Source: Melitaea cinxia (Eukaryota; Arthropoda; Insecta; Lepidoptera; Nymphalidae). From it: a stretch of 64,000 nucleotides of DNA. The stretch spans positions 3,720,001 to 3,784,000 of the forward strand of contig NC_059403.1 in assembly GCF_905220565.1 (NCBI RefSeq). Direction: 5' to 3'. The translations under genes were made by a program, and so were the position numbers. Below the pieces are notes generated by a model. The model was given only the letters and a program-made list of their open reading frames with translations, did no database searches and was not told where the DNA came from. This document shows, one piece after another, positions 12,701 to 24,860 of this stretch. Within the stretch, counting starts at the first letter, position 1; every line of letters starts with the position of its first letter.

Positions 12701-14084
12701 CTAAATCACAAATCCAATTTCCTTTTTTGCAATAGATTACTGCAATAAAACAAACAGGAACATAGCCAATTCAGCATACGAATACAGTCCACAAAGTTCA
12801 TTAATTCAAATGTGGATGTGCAACTTCTGCGACATAGGTTTCGAGTGTCAAAGAGACATTAAAAATTTCGACAAACAACCGCTACGGTTCACGTTCCGAA
12901 AAGTTTATTTATGGCGTAGCTTTTAAAAAGAAGTGTAATTACCTCAAAGGGATATTCAGGCGAGGCTCCCCCAACAGGCGCTCCCAATTCGGCACATTAT
13001 TTTAATCACACTACACTGTCCTATCACGTAAATTAGTATGGCCGATCTAATTTGTACTTTATGTCACAGAGTTAAATGTTAGTTTTGTATAAACAAAAGT
13101 CTCACGTAATTAGTGATGCGGGTATAAACAAAACTTGCCTTAATACGTTACGTTTATAATAAAAAGAATCACATTTTTTATTTCATAACAGTTGCTCACT
13201 TTTTTTCTAATTATTGGAATATCATATAAATTTAATGCAACTTATGATTTGCACGTTTGTCTAAACGATTCATATAAGCGTTATCAGAAAAATAATTTTT
13301 GGTCTCTCTGAATAGTTGGGCTTTTAAAACAATCTTTTAAATCATGACACGTATTAAATGCATAGCAAAAGAGACCTCTCTGTTTCAGTTCTTTTCTATT
13401 TTTCCTTATATAGTTAAATGAATTGCTGCAACAAAACAACGAAAAAACAACTGCAAGTAAGGACATGTTTAAAGACACGCTTTAATGAATAATCCTATAT
13501 GATTACTATTTCGAAGTTCATGCGAGATCTAATATTGTGCGAAAAAAAGGTGCTGCAATACTTAGTTAACCATAAATCGATAAACGAGACAAAAGAAATG
13601 TTTTTCCAAACAGACAAACCAATACGCAAACAAAGCATTCAAAAGTATTATAGTGTGTAAAGACGCCAATTTAATATATTTATTTTTACATCATTTAGTT
13701 ATTGTAAACAGTTTACCGCAAACAATGGTAAAAAACAGAAGAAAAAGCAGTTAAAATGGCAGGGATAAGAAATATACATTATCATTGCAAATTCGTGGCG
13801 TTTGTTTAATGTGCACAGCGGGCGTCCGGAGTATTTTTTGCGAGGAAGGCGAACAAGCCACAGAAGTCCACCCCCGCAGCTAATTCCGACCCTTGTGGGC
13901 TATTTTTTGCAGATCTCCTCTATAACCAATCTTAATGACGGGTCGCATTTACCGCTCACGCGTGAAGCATTGGTTATGTGTGCGGTATACACGTTTACGT
14001 ACATACAAGAATTTATTTTATCATTATATGTAGTCAATTGACATTGACGATCGCTCTGTCCTCGAAGAGACATTAATTGCTATT
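9791..14084. other. Long stretch with no recognised gene
   Basis: Mostly AT-rich. Less AT-rich patches lie at about 10390-10490, 12360-12610 and 13790-13990, without a convincing coding frame. A 60-codon minus-strand frame at 13284-13466 begins with a hydrophobic signal-like N terminus (MSLLAVVFSLFCCSNS) and has further Cys, but a pyrimidine-rich TTGTTTTGTTGCAG inside it is equally a splice-acceptor look-alike; I do not call it a gene. Confidence 0.4.
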
Positions 14085-14190
14085 GTCACTCATGGTAGGG
14101 ACTATATCTGCCAACCCGCAATTGAGTAGCCTGCTGGATTAAGCTCCGAGGCCTACGTATGTTACAGGCTGGATCAATCAATCAATCAAT
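14085..14190 (+). mobile_element. LINE 3' end fragment (family L3), second copy
   Basis: Shares CATGGTAGGGACTATATCTGCCAACCCGCA and CTGGATTAAGCTC with 6835-7178, then TTACAGGCTG and an (ATCA)n tail at about 14172-14192. Strongly truncated and internally deleted. Plus orientation, with the simple-repeat tail at the 3' end as expected. Confidence 0.6.
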
Positions 14191-14350
14191 AATGTTTGTT
14201 GTCAATGTTACGAGAAGAACTATAACTTGACTCCCTAAAGGCAATAATAGTTTTTAGAAAAAAAGGCTTCTTACAGAAGTTAGAATATACTAAAAAAAAT
14301 TCTTAAAATTGCTGTTTAATTGAGCAGAATTACGAAAAACAAACAGATTA

Positions 14351-14589
14351 CTAGATGCTAGTTGCGCCACTCGGTTTCACCGCGTAATTTCCGATATTCA
14401 GGAATGTCGATAAAAAGTAGCATTGGCTACTTTTTATTTAATAATACATATAGGTATTATTCTAGATCTCGAGCTATCTACGTTTCAAATTTTATTAAAA
14501 TCAGTCCAGTAGTTCTTGTGTGGAAGAGTAACCAATATACATACATACATCCATCCTCACAAACTTTCGCATTTATAATATTAGTAGGA
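14351..14589 (-). mobile_element. Non-autonomous Helitron-like element, family C
   Basis: On the minus strand it begins TCCTACTAATATTATAAATG, a start I know from lepidopteran Helitrons, and ends in CTAG with a flanking T (CTAG at 14351-14354). It includes the ACTGGACTGATTTTAAT phrase shared in form with families A and B. About 239 bp, non-coding; the 78-codon plus-strand frame across it is incidental. Confidence 0.7.
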
Positions 14590-14845
14590 CAGAAGTAAAA
14601 AAAGAAACAATAGTTAGGTGGTTGTACTTTTTCACAAAAACAGAATTATAATTATTTTAATAAAAAAAAGTCATTTAATTTTTCAATTATGATTCAATAG
14701 AACTTTTTTATCCTTTTTCACAAATAGTTCTTTATTATTTAATTAATTGATTATTATATTTAAAGTGGAGCCTTTTAAGCTATTGCGTGTTTTATTTTTA
14801 TCAGAATGTTTCAGTTAGAGTTTTCATAACATATATATGTAATTA

Positions 14846-15486
14846 CTAACTGTGCCCGCTACTTAGTCCGCTTGGAATTTAGCAAAAAGTTATTGTTCAG
14901 TTCGCAGAGTTATAAAATAAATAAATTTTTAAAATATAATTATGTTTGCTTGCAAACGAAAAAAAACCGACTTCAATTACATTGACAAGTCATACAACAT
15001 AGGTAGACGAAAAAAATTAACAAACGCACTAGTCGTCACTACGATTTTCGAGGGTTTCTCTCGATTTCTCTGGGATTCCATCATCAGATCCTGGTTTCCT
15101 TATCATGGTTGACACTTGAGAACACCTTTCGAACAAAAAAAGAATTGTCAAAATCGATTTATAAAGGACGAAGTTATCCCCGAACATACATTAAAAGATA
15201 AATACATATATGGTCGAATTGAGTAATCTCCTCGTTTTTTGACGTCGGTTAAAAAGCAGCCTAAGTTACTCCTTACTACAGCTATCTAGCTATCTGCTAG
15301 TAAAAGTCTTGTCAAAATCGGTCCAGTCGTTTCAGAGATTAGCTGGAACAAATAGACAGACAGACAAAAATTGTAAAAAAATGTTATTTTTGTATATGTA
15401 CTGTGTATACATTCATATGTAAGAATAGTAAGAAGCGGTTATTTTAATATTACAAACAGACACTCCAATTTATTTATTTGTATAGA
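14846..15486 (-). mobile_element. Helitron-like element, family B, copy 2, split by a repeat
   Basis: Minus-strand start TCTATACAAATAAATAAATTGG (right edge 15486) and end CGGGCACAGTTAG (left edge 14846, CTAG decayed to TTAG). Its sequence matches 9457-9790 and 31836-32131, including AGATTAGCTGGAACA and CAGTTCGCAGAGTTAT on the plus strand. Between about 14935 and 15254 it is interrupted by an AACCGACTTCAA-type element, which accounts for its double length. Confidence 0.75.
14935..15254 (+). mobile_element. AACCGACTTCAA-type repeat, copy 3, nested in a Helitron
   Basis: The best-preserved copy: left end with palindrome GTTTGC-TT-GCAAAC then AAAACCGACTTCAATTACAT, right end TTTTTTGACGTCGGTTAAAA. 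The inner ends are inverted repeats of each other (AACCGACTTCAA with one mismatch). TTAAAA lies at both borders (14929-14934 and 15249-15254), but as other copies also end in TTAAAA it need not be a target duplication. About 320 bp, non-coding. Confidence 0.7.
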
Positions 15487-18092
15487 GTATAATAGATGTA
15501 TCCTCAAGCTTTGAAAGAGTTTCAATTTCATTAAAACAATACCTAGTTGTCATAGAAATACATAACCAGTTTATTATTAATCGAAACTCATCGTCATTCA
15601 ACTTTTTAATTTTTTTGTTTAATATTTCAGGCTGTATAAATTCCGATATCGCTCGGATATCGAATAACTCTGAACCGGATCCAGTTATTTTAAAAGAAAA
15701 TTAAAAAGTTAATTGAGTAGAATTTATCAATTCAATTTATTTACGGATCAATCAGCGAGAGACAGACATTAAAATAAATAAATTACGGTTAATTATTAAC
15801 GACACTTAAATAAGTTAGTTCGGTCTAGTTAAGTGATATTATACCTTAATTATGTATCTTACCCATAAATTTCTGTAGAAAATAAGAAATTAAACGTAAA
15901 TTTATTAAAAAGCATTATAAACTAAAGATAGAAATCTTAAAACTATGTAAGATAAACTACATGAGCCAAGCGCAGGTTGCATTTGTACACTAAAAATATA
16001 AACAAACAATAATGCCAGACATCTATCTATGTACTTATAGTAAATTAAGTGAAACACAAACGTTTCTAATCTATGACAAAGAACTATAATATGGCCTATG
16101 ACTACATCATTTGTCATTTAGCCGACATCAAACGTCGAGATGTTTTGCTTTTTATTTATTTTTACGTTGTAGTGACTATAGAAGTAATCGAATAGATTTC
16201 ATTGCAAAAATTTTAAAAGCAATCGACTTTAAAGGAAGCTATGTATATGAAACACACACTGACGGACGATTGAAATATTTAATCTGGTTAGCACTCGAAC
16301 AAACGCTAATATCTACATAAATAAAATGTATCGGTAAATGCGTTGCTAGGTGCAAAACTCGAGGACGGTTGGACAAGTTGGCTAAGCCTTTTTGTTTTTG
16401 AAAAGAAATTCACAGGAGTAAATATATATTGTATTATACACACGTACGCTCATAATATATATACATAAATACATGTAGCATATGGCGTGATTGACACTTA
16501 GCAATGAGATATTGTTTCACGGTTGTCAATCTGATTCGGTTTATTATGTCTCGACTATAGTTATATACTTTTTTCAATCACTTAAAAGTTAAAGTTATAA
16601 GACACAAGCACATTAAAATTTTTATGATTATTGCTTATTTATTGAGCCATAAATTAACTTTTACGTTAAACGTATCTGTCAGGCTGACCGAGAATTATTG
16701 TCTTGAATGATTCTACTCTCGCTTTAAATTTAAAAAAAATAAGGGCTTTGAAATGAAATAATTTAATAACTTTAAAACTATTAATAATTTTATAACTTCA
16801 AAAATTTTAAAACCAATTCATTCAATCAAATATTACTTACATTTAACGGCAAAAAATCTAAGAATAAAAAAAATTAACGTAGAAAATCATGTAATGCTAG
16901 TAGTTACAACACAAATGTCTTGAACCTTCAGCCCACGGCGATCACGCCCAGTTGTAGTATCAATTACATCTTTTAGATACGGGGCTATATACCATCACAA
17001 TAACCACCAAGATAAGTCGATGGTGTTTACAATAATATTAGTAGTTTAACAAAGTGTAGTTTGGGAAAGGCGACGCGGATGCCTGTGATGCAATTGCTGC
17101 ACAACAACACGACGCCACCACGAAGATACGGAGTCACGGTTACGACGACAGAATTAACATGCGACGACATGACGATACGAAGACACGAAAAACAGACAGG
17201 AAGAAGACAATGAGAGACGGGTTTGCGTAGAATAATGTTTATTTCAGCGAGGCGAATACAGTTATATCGAACCTGAGACTTTCTGAGAGCAACCGGTTAA
17301 ATAATTAGAACCGGGGCACGAACTGTGTGCTGGAAACTAGTGTACCACCAGATATACCTTTCCTCATTTTGACAATTGGTAGCCAAGAAGATATAGATTA
17401 TATATTCATTTTTCTGTATTCCTTGATAGCGTGATGTAAGAGGGTCAGTGCCATATTGTGACGAACGCTTTACTTATCAATCTTATTTTAATATAAAATT
17501 TGTTACAGTAGGAATTATGTAACATTTATTTGAACCATAGACAAAAAACACGAGAAGAAAAGTTTAAAAACAATACAACCTATTAAAGTTCTTTAATTTA
17601 AATATCAGCCCATCGATATAAAATATGAATTTAGTGCTTTGGTATACTTTTAGTTTGATTTAATTTTAATTTAAGACCTGACTTCTGACGTTATGGCTCA
17701 TTTGTTTTTTTTTTCTATTTTTACAAGCAGTTTGACCTAGGACCTTGACAGTCCCTATAAGACACAACATCTCGTGTACAAATATAAATAAAGGAGTTTT
17801 AGACACAAATGATAAAAAAGTCCAAACAAATGCATTGTAGGTCGAGTAAGTCCGATATAATTGTAATCATTGCTAATTAATTATCCTCCCATAACAAATG
17901 CCTCAGCGATTAAGCAGTTGATAATCTCGGCCATGAAATATTTTGATCATCCCACTGAATTGTTTTGTCAAGTGTCTTTAATAAATCTTACACGTACGTA
18001 GGATGAGATTTTCTATTTTAATTGAATTATTCGTAAATGCACAATCTGTTTATAGTCTTATCCAAAAAGGTCTTAACATTGTATAAGATTAT
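15487..18092. other. Stretch without recognised gene; odd ACGA-rich block at 17060-17230
   Basis: AT-rich except for about 17060-17340, which is rich in ACGA/GACGA and AAGATACG-like words (CACGAAGATACGGAGTCACG, GACGATACGAAGACACG). Nearby CAATTGGTAGCCAAGAAG recalls the start of some LTR-retrotransposon primer-binding regions, but no LTR pair, TG...CA boundary or gag/pol frame is visible. No coding call. Confidence 0.4.
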
Positions 18093-18388
18093 GTTTTTTT
18101 TTTATACAACTGAGTCGGCAAGCTTACGGCTCACCTGATGGTAAGATATTTCCGTAGCTTATAGACGCCTGTAATACCAGAATCAACGCAAGCGCATTGC
18201 CAAAACCAGGAGCTCTGGTCACTATAATCACCACAGGAACAACACGACTTGAGAGGTTTATCCCGCCATCGGTCGGCTTTTTAAGTTCCAGGGTGGTAGT
18301 GGAACTCTGTTGTCACTTAGTCTCCTCTTACAATAGCCACGGGAAAAGAGTTGGTGGCTATATTCTTTACTACCGTAGCCAGTAACTT
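18093..18388 (-). mobile_element. Chimeric retroposon: L2 segment joined to L1 3' tail
   Basis: On the minus strand the first part (18388 down to about 18260) matches the L2 retroposon at 29935-30281 (GCCGACCGATGGCGGGATAA, GGCTACGG). The second part (about 18240 to 18110) matches the L1 tail at 6075-6245 (CCAGAGCTCCTGG, TCACCATCAGGTGAGCC... read from the plus strand as GGCTCACCTGATGGTAAG) and ends in poly(A). The switch is near 18245-18262. No coding sequence. Confidence 0.7.
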
Positions 18389-19398
18389 AGTATGACAGTT
18401 CAAAGTATGATACAATAATTCATTTGTTAAAAATGAAAAGACACCACTCGTTACACATATACACATACATACTATATACATATTCTTTACAGTATCATAA
18501 CAATAAGTGTATGTACGTACGAGTATGTATCAAAATATTGCCCATACCATGTCTTACCAAGTGATTAGCGAACATAAATTTATAATGATGGCACCACTCA
18601 GCGCATATAATCGCCCATTATAGTGATCGTAGTATATTATAAATAAGGATTTTTTTTTTCATCTGACGTGTGAAAGATTGAAGCCAAGTGGCGTTTTGCG
18701 TCTTCGCTTTTGTTATTTTAATACTTATCATGAACCGATTTTAACTGAACTGAAGTTATTATTATAACTACGCAGACCATATTTGAAAAAATGTTTAATG
18801 TTACTGGAGTTCTTTACTACAGTTACTTATTGCCATCCTCGTCTAACGAGTGGCGTTGCACGATAGCTATCACTTTCTTTCTTTCATCTTTGATACCTAG
18901 CATTTCTAATTTATTGCCCTTACTTGCGGTTATTTTCTCACAGGCAGCGGTATATCATCATATATAAAAAAATAATAATTTGATATAAAAAAGCATGAAT
19001 ACGTCATGAACCTAAAAATACAACAAATTATTACCTGCTTACACCTGGCTGCTAAGTAGATGCGGTCGAGTGGGCTTCAGCATCTATGCCTTTTCACAGT
19101 TTCTATCTGCATTGCTGTGATGTGAAAAATATTTCGTTTCATCAAGAAATGAATATTTTTCGAAAAATTAGTTAAAATCATTTTAATTAAAAGTGTTTGC
19201 GGACACTTTTTGATTAGCGCCCGGTTATTGATGTATTTACCTATTCATATAGGTTTGTTAGAGTTTGGTTATTTACGCGATGAACGCAATGATTTTGCAG
19301 CGGAATCTTAGGCTATAAGTACCTTAGACAAATTTTTTTATTTGTAACATAGATAGGCTGGCTAAAATGCACACATAAAATTCAGACTAGGCCATATA
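18389..19398. other. AT-rich stretch, no feature recognised
   Basis: I see no exon, repeat family or RNA gene between the chimeric retroposon and the tRNA gene. A T run lies at about 18651-18659. Confidence 0.4.
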
Positions 19399-19478
19399 GG
19401 CAGCGTGGCCGAGTGGTCTAAGGCGCTGGTTTTAGGCACCAGTCCGAAAGGGCGTGGGTTCGAATCCCACCGCTGTCA
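19399..19478 (+). tRNA. tRNA-Leu, anticodon UAG
   Basis: A complete cloverleaf is visible. The acceptor stem GGCAGCG (19399-19405) pairs with CGCTGTC (19471-19477) with one G-T wobble; discriminator A is at 19478. The A box is TGGCCGAGTGG (19406-19416). The anticodon arm is CTGGT-TTTAGGC-ACCAG with anticodon TAG at 19433-19435, flanked by T before and G after. A variable arm of class II type and a T arm with GGTTCGAATCC follow. This reads CUA leucine codons. A T5 pol III terminator lies just downstream at 19486-19490. There is no intron and CCA is not encoded, as usual for eukaryotes. It stands alone, with no other tRNA nearby. Confidence 0.97.
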
Positions 19479-19485
19479 AATATAC

Positions 19486-19490
19486 TTTTT
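19486..19490 (+). terminator. Pol III terminator of the tRNA-Leu gene
   Basis: A run of five T eight bases after the discriminator base, the standard RNA polymerase III stop signal. Confidence 0.8.
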
Positions 19491-22159
19491 AATACTTTTG
19501 GATAGATTTTTAATAATGACACTTCAGCTTTGTATTAGTGTAATTTTTTAAAACCAACTTTTATCTTATGTTTTACACGCCTGACAAAGGAGATGGATAC
19601 GATTCCATACATTCTTGGGCCAAAATGTAATGAAATGAAAATGGTATAAATTAATGCATGTAGGCTTATTGATCCCTCGCTGAAAATTATCTATATTTTT
19701 GCTATCTGAGAGTGGAGTTATTAGACTTTTTGTAAAAGTGAGGTTATGTTACAATGTCTATAAAAAACCCGATCACTAAGTTCTTGTAGCATTAATGTTT
19801 GTTATATTTAGTAAAGACTGTTTGAAAACTCATTACAAATATTGATATACACTTGAAACCATAAATAAATATCAGGAATGGACTCAGAATGCATCGGAAA
19901 ACAGTAAACACGAAACGAGTGACGGACACAGTATTACTGTTAGTGAGCTGTCATTAAAAATATGATTTATTTTAAATCGATACGAAATCGATAATCATTT
20001 TGGTTTATCAAATATTAATTGATATTTTCGATATTAATGTAACTTTATTTAAATACACGTTATTGTTTACAGCTTTAATTATGCATCTAAATATCTTGAG
20101 TTAATTAACTAGTGCAAACATTTTCTTTTTGAATTCTGTAATCGATTATAGTGGAATCGATACCCAGATAATTTGATGAAAACTATCTTTCTCAATTTTC
20201 TCCGCTTCTAGATTCAGAATTGAGCTGATATTTTATATTTTAAAATAAAAAAATATGACCAATTTTTTAAACAATATCTCTACTCATTACATTTTGGCCC
20301 AAAAGTCGCATTCTCCTTTCAGGAAACGTGATTTTTTAATTCAATGTGTTAGTGAATAATGTTGTCAATAAGTGATTTTGTTTCCTGAAACAATTTTATT
20401 TACGACCTACTCAACTCTTTTGAAGACAAATTTCGAAAAATCCTTTGTTAATAGAGCTTAATTTTAATTTTATGTAAGCTTGTAGGTCACAAATAAAAAT
20501 ACACACTCACTACACGTGCGTTCGTACAATAAATTCTTATTTTTTTTTCCAGGTAAATACGAGTCCATCCTTTCTGTGATCAATCACCAGTGAAGATTAA
20601 GGTAAACTAAAAGAAAATATGTTAGAAAGTTATATTTTCAACATTTAATTTATTAAACTTTATATGTATCTCTTCAAATACAATTTCCGCTCTTTTTCTT
20701 TAAAACTGCTACTGTTGTTGCTTTTGTTGTACAATTTTTGTATCTAGAGGTTCCTGAATACTCATGTAATAGAACTAATAAAATAATTAATAAATTATAG
20801 TAATATAATAAATAAATTCAGGATGAAAGTTCACCGTTAAACTGTGTTATTGTAAAGTTAAACACTAGGAAGTTGAAAGCTTTGCTTAAGTTTTTTAAAG
20901 GAACGTCGAAATACACTCACGATATTTTTTTGGAACTCTTTCTTCGTGTTGAAGACTTGAAAAGTATAAATCGTGTATTTTACAGTATGTGTCTATTTAG
21001 AATAAAGAAATAAAACCAAACGCAACGGTAAAAGAAATGTAATTGCAGTGTGTTTAGATACTATGGATATTAGATGATATGGACGAGATATACGTGTCAC
21101 CGAACTGGCTCTCTTTATTCAATATCACTTCCTTGATATAACTGTAGCTAGTATCAAAATCTGATTAAACTCAGTGTCTCTATTTAATTCCTATTTATGA
21201 AAGAATCATATTATTTTATGTTATCATACATATAGATCACACAAAGTAACAAAAATGTACAATTCGTTCAAAAAGTGATAAATCAGAAAATATGTAAGTA
21301 TAAATAAATTATTCACATATTTTTTTTAGTAAGGTTACTTGTTTTTCACGTGGTCCCTGTAGTTAAAATACAAATATTTTAACCGTGTTAGAATGTCCTG
21401 TAAGCAATAAAACCTATTTATTATATATTTACCGCGATATTTTAATTCATGCTTACCGTGGAAGCGAATTGTGACTATTGTAGTATGCTAATATTTAAGT
21501 AGATTTTATGATATTTTCAACATCCTTGACATGAAAAAAAATAATAAAAAATATATAAAGACCAGAAATTATATACGTAAGAACATCGCATAATATATAG
21601 CGCCGGTGGAATTGTAAATGTTAAAAAATATAAAAAAGTATTCGCAGCGTTTTCAGTCTAGCACAATCATCGAACGCGCACGTACCCAGCGATCTGTTAG
21701 CGATATTACCTGTCAAACTCACCGATCGCGTACAATCTGCTGTAATTGTAATCCTACGTATCGGCGAAAGTTGCAACGATATTCTTGTGCGATATGTTTA
21801 CAAACATAGATCTTTTACTCAAATACGAATTAACTTAACATATTCCTGTTACCTTATTATCTATGCCTTACACATTGAAATGGGTTTTTTCCTAACATTT
21901 GCTTAAACATTCATTAGTGAATGTGTTTGAACGTGTGAGCGAATGAAACAGCTTTTTATGGGTATGGAGAACGCGTTGGACTTTTAATGTTATAATGTTT
22001 ACAACTATCTGGCGTTACCATTTACGTTGACATTCATTATACTAGATTATGTTCTTTTGTAACAGTATTCTTAAAGAATTATTTAAATCAGTTTAGTAGT
22101 ATGAAAGTTAAGCCCAAGTATAAGATAGAAGACAAAGGCTAATCCATGCTTATAATATA
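19491..22159. other. AT-rich stretch without recognised gene
   Basis: No exon recognised. A CpG-richer patch at about 21600-21800 contains TTCAGTCT, an Inr look-alike with A at about 21656, but no further promoter evidence. Confidence 0.4.
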
Positions 22160-22353
22160 CTAGCAATCCACCCCGGCTTCGCACGGTTGCAAAAACTATC
22201 GGTGTTCCTCTACTATATTATGGGTGTATTATACATATAAACCTTACTCTGGAATCACTCTATTTACCAAAGGAAACCGTATCAAAATTCGTTGTGCGGT
22301 TTTAAAGATCTAAGCGTCCAGACAGCATGAAGTGACTTTGTTTTATATTATGA
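22160..22353 (-). mobile_element. Helitron-like non-autonomous element, family D
   Basis: Minus-strand start TCATAATATAAAACAAAGTC and end at CTAG (22160-22163), with CGTGCGAAGCCGGGGTGGAT just before, a terminal segment I know from lepidopteran genomes. It contains the phrase ATCAAAATTCGTTGTGCGGTTTTAAAG in plus orientation, similar in form to the AAAATCGGT core of families A-C. About 194 bp, non-coding. Confidence 0.6.
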
Positions 22354-24060
22354 TACTGAGTATGAGACATTTAAAAGTATATTTTGAACAATTTTGTTGT
22401 ATAATATCATTAATATAAAATTATTATATTATCTGTTAACGTACTACATTTGTAAACTTTATAAATTTATCGTCAAGCTTTTTTGAGTTTCTCAGCGTCA
22501 ACTGTCATCACTGTTAAATTGAAACTTTAAACAAGAGGCTTTAGTATTATTGTTAAAGTAAGCGATGTCTAACTTAAAAAAAATCCAAATTATGATCAAA
22601 CAGTTCAGAACTTGAAGAAACCAGAACTGACCTAAGCAGGATATTTAAAGAATATTCAAAGTTACTTACGAAATGTCATAAAAAATTAAGGGTACTAAAT
22701 CGACACTAGCAATTTATACTAAGCTAACTCTTAAAAGTGAACTTTACAATAGAGGCTTATAAAAGGGAATAACTTGATACCTTTTATATTAATTAAGAAA
22801 CTTATTTGAAATTTGGTATCTTTAATAGTTAATTTATTCATTGCAATTTCACAATTTTTTTTATTACATATAAAAACACATTTTATCAAGTTCGCATTAA
22901 AAAACAAACTTATCGAAAAATCGAATTGGCGTAGTATAAATTGTTGGAGTCGAAATATAATGTAGAAAAACAATAGTTTCAATTATTGTGTGCCTGTAAA
23001 AGCTTGAAGAGTTAATAAGTATATTCGTAATTTTTTTTATCTTAATTAAAATTAAGAATTTTTCTAGTAATATGGCATGCTGTCAGAGAGAATGCTTTGA
23101 GTTGTTAAGAGTTTAGATACAAAATACTAATCGTAATAACATTACAATCTTTACTATAATATAGAGAACATTAATAGTTGATTCACTTGTATGAAAAAAT
23201 TTAAAAAAGAGTTCATTATTTTTCAATAATTAATTAATATTCCTTCTTCAAAAGCATGATAATAAATCGTTGAGTCACAGCCAAAATCAAATAAACAAAT
23301 AGTCGATTAATTTCTAGAAAGTGAGTCGTTTGTCATCATTTCCAATTTAATAGATGTAATTGTGGTACATTTCCGCTATCTCGTGCCGCGTTAATAAGAT
23401 ATTGAACGTGTGAACACAATCAGTATGGTACCTAGTTGTGTTAACAGATGCTCGGTGACCTTATCGCCACATGCGCTACTACAATATCAACTACTTGAGT
23501 ATCAACATCGACTACGCCATAACAAAGAAAACATATCCGTACATAGTGAGTAACTTAGTAGATGATTGTGAGGATTCTTGCTATACCTACCTTGTCCTAT
23601 AAAATAAATAAATAAATATACGTTAATGTGATAAAAGAGACTATTTCTTACTAACTTTGTATAAAGTATACTAAGTATTACATTAGGAAGTTTTTTTTAA
23701 AAATATATATATCGGATCATCGCTATTGTCTATAGTGTTTCATTTTATTCTCTGTGGGCGTAACGGAAAGTGTTGGTTCAAATAACAAAGCCAACTTATA
23801 ATCAAAGACTATATTTCAATTTTTCATTACTACACCAATAATATTATAATCACTCAGTACTTAATTATAACGCCGATATAGCAATTCACTTTCACCACAT
23901 ACATACACTTCATATCATTCCATGCGGGACGCGTGATAGTTTCTAGTCGTGAACTGTCCGGTCGGCCAAGCAGAACTGAGTTTAGTCTGGAGGACTGCCA
24001 CAACGTAGACTCTGTCGAGCCCTAAAAAAGGGAGCTGGCGATCCGAATAGTTGCGATTAT
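22354..24060. other. AT-rich stretch, no gene recognised
   Basis: Mostly AT-rich. A less AT-rich segment at about 23920-24050 contains no supported exon. Confidence 0.4.
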
Positions 24061-24073
24061 GACCTCACTTCCG

Positions 24074-24106
24074 ACACACACACACACACACGCGCGCGCA
24101 CACACG

Positions 24107-24187
<81 letters not shown>
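24074..24187. repeat. Compound microsatellite (CA)n(CG)n(CA)n(TA)n
   Basis: CA dinucleotides, a short CG run, further CA units, then about 28 TA units. Alternating purine-pyrimidine throughout. It explains a spurious minus-strand open frame of repeated Tyr-Ile and Cys-Val. Confidence 0.98.
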
Positions 24188-24192
<5 letters not shown>

Positions 24193-24721
24193 CTACACTT
24201 GAAAATCGATGTATTAACCACTAATATACCCTCGAAACGCATAGAATGAAAACCAGAGTCATTAACGATTGCGCAAAAGAGCCATTGCAAAATATCAGAA
24301 GCCAGGCGGTATAGTATATTTCTCTTAGCAACATTGTTACCTTCCCTATTTAATATTGGTTACTTTAGAATACAAGTTAAACAAGTGCGAAGTTTTTTTA
24401 GAAAACTTATTAATTCTTATTCAAAGAATAGCTATTATTTCAGGTTGTTTTAGGGTAGATATTATACACGGGAAATTTTTATTTTACCGTATTTTTTCGC
24501 TCCTTCTAAATATTCTTTTAAAAGCCAGGTTAAGTTGTAACGAATTTAAAAGACTTTGTAATAGCAAAATTCTCATTTTGCGATTAAAAAGTCTAAGGCT
24601 TATCTTGTTTGTAATAATATCATGAAACATGTATAATTGTATTATGTTTTCATTCTTGTATGGATTTTCTTTTATTTTGTTTGTTGTAGAGCTAAGATTG
24701 ATAACTGAAAAAAAATATAGT
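24188..24721. other. AT-rich stretch, no gene recognised
   Basis: An 89-codon plus frame at 24356-24625 is hydrophobic and AT-driven, has no ATG at its first codon and no domain; I do not call it coding. Confidence 0.4.
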
Positions 24722-24860
24722 CAGTCAGTTAGTTCAGCATATTGCAGTCCACTGCTAGACATAGGTCTTCCCAAGTTTGCACCAAACATTCCAGTTTCCC
24801 GCAATCCTCATCCATCCTAGACCGGCAATCTTATGTAATTAATCATCGGTTCAGCAGGCC
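24722..24860 (-). mobile_element. Retroposon 3' end related to family L2
   Basis: Plus-strand text TTGCAGTCCACTGCTAGACATAGGTCTTCC and GGCCAGAGGACGTCC is the reverse complement of a well-known lepidopteran retroposon end (GGCCTATGTCCAGCAGTGGACT). It shares the 30-base core with 29944-29990 and 59300-59345 but diverges upstream, so it is a related subfamily. Confidence 0.6.

Noticed and set aside
13284..13466. 60-codon minus-strand frame with signal-like N terminus and Cys residues
   Set aside because: Short, unknown, and the hydrophobic part is simply a pyrimidine-rich tract; chance is likely.
17020..17420. LTR retrotransposon
   Set aside because: No second LTR, no TG...CA ends and no gag or pol frame nearby.
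24057..24290. Minus-strand 77-codon frame of repeated Tyr-Ile and Cys-Val
   Set aside because: It is a direct translation of the compound microsatellite and has no other coding evidence.
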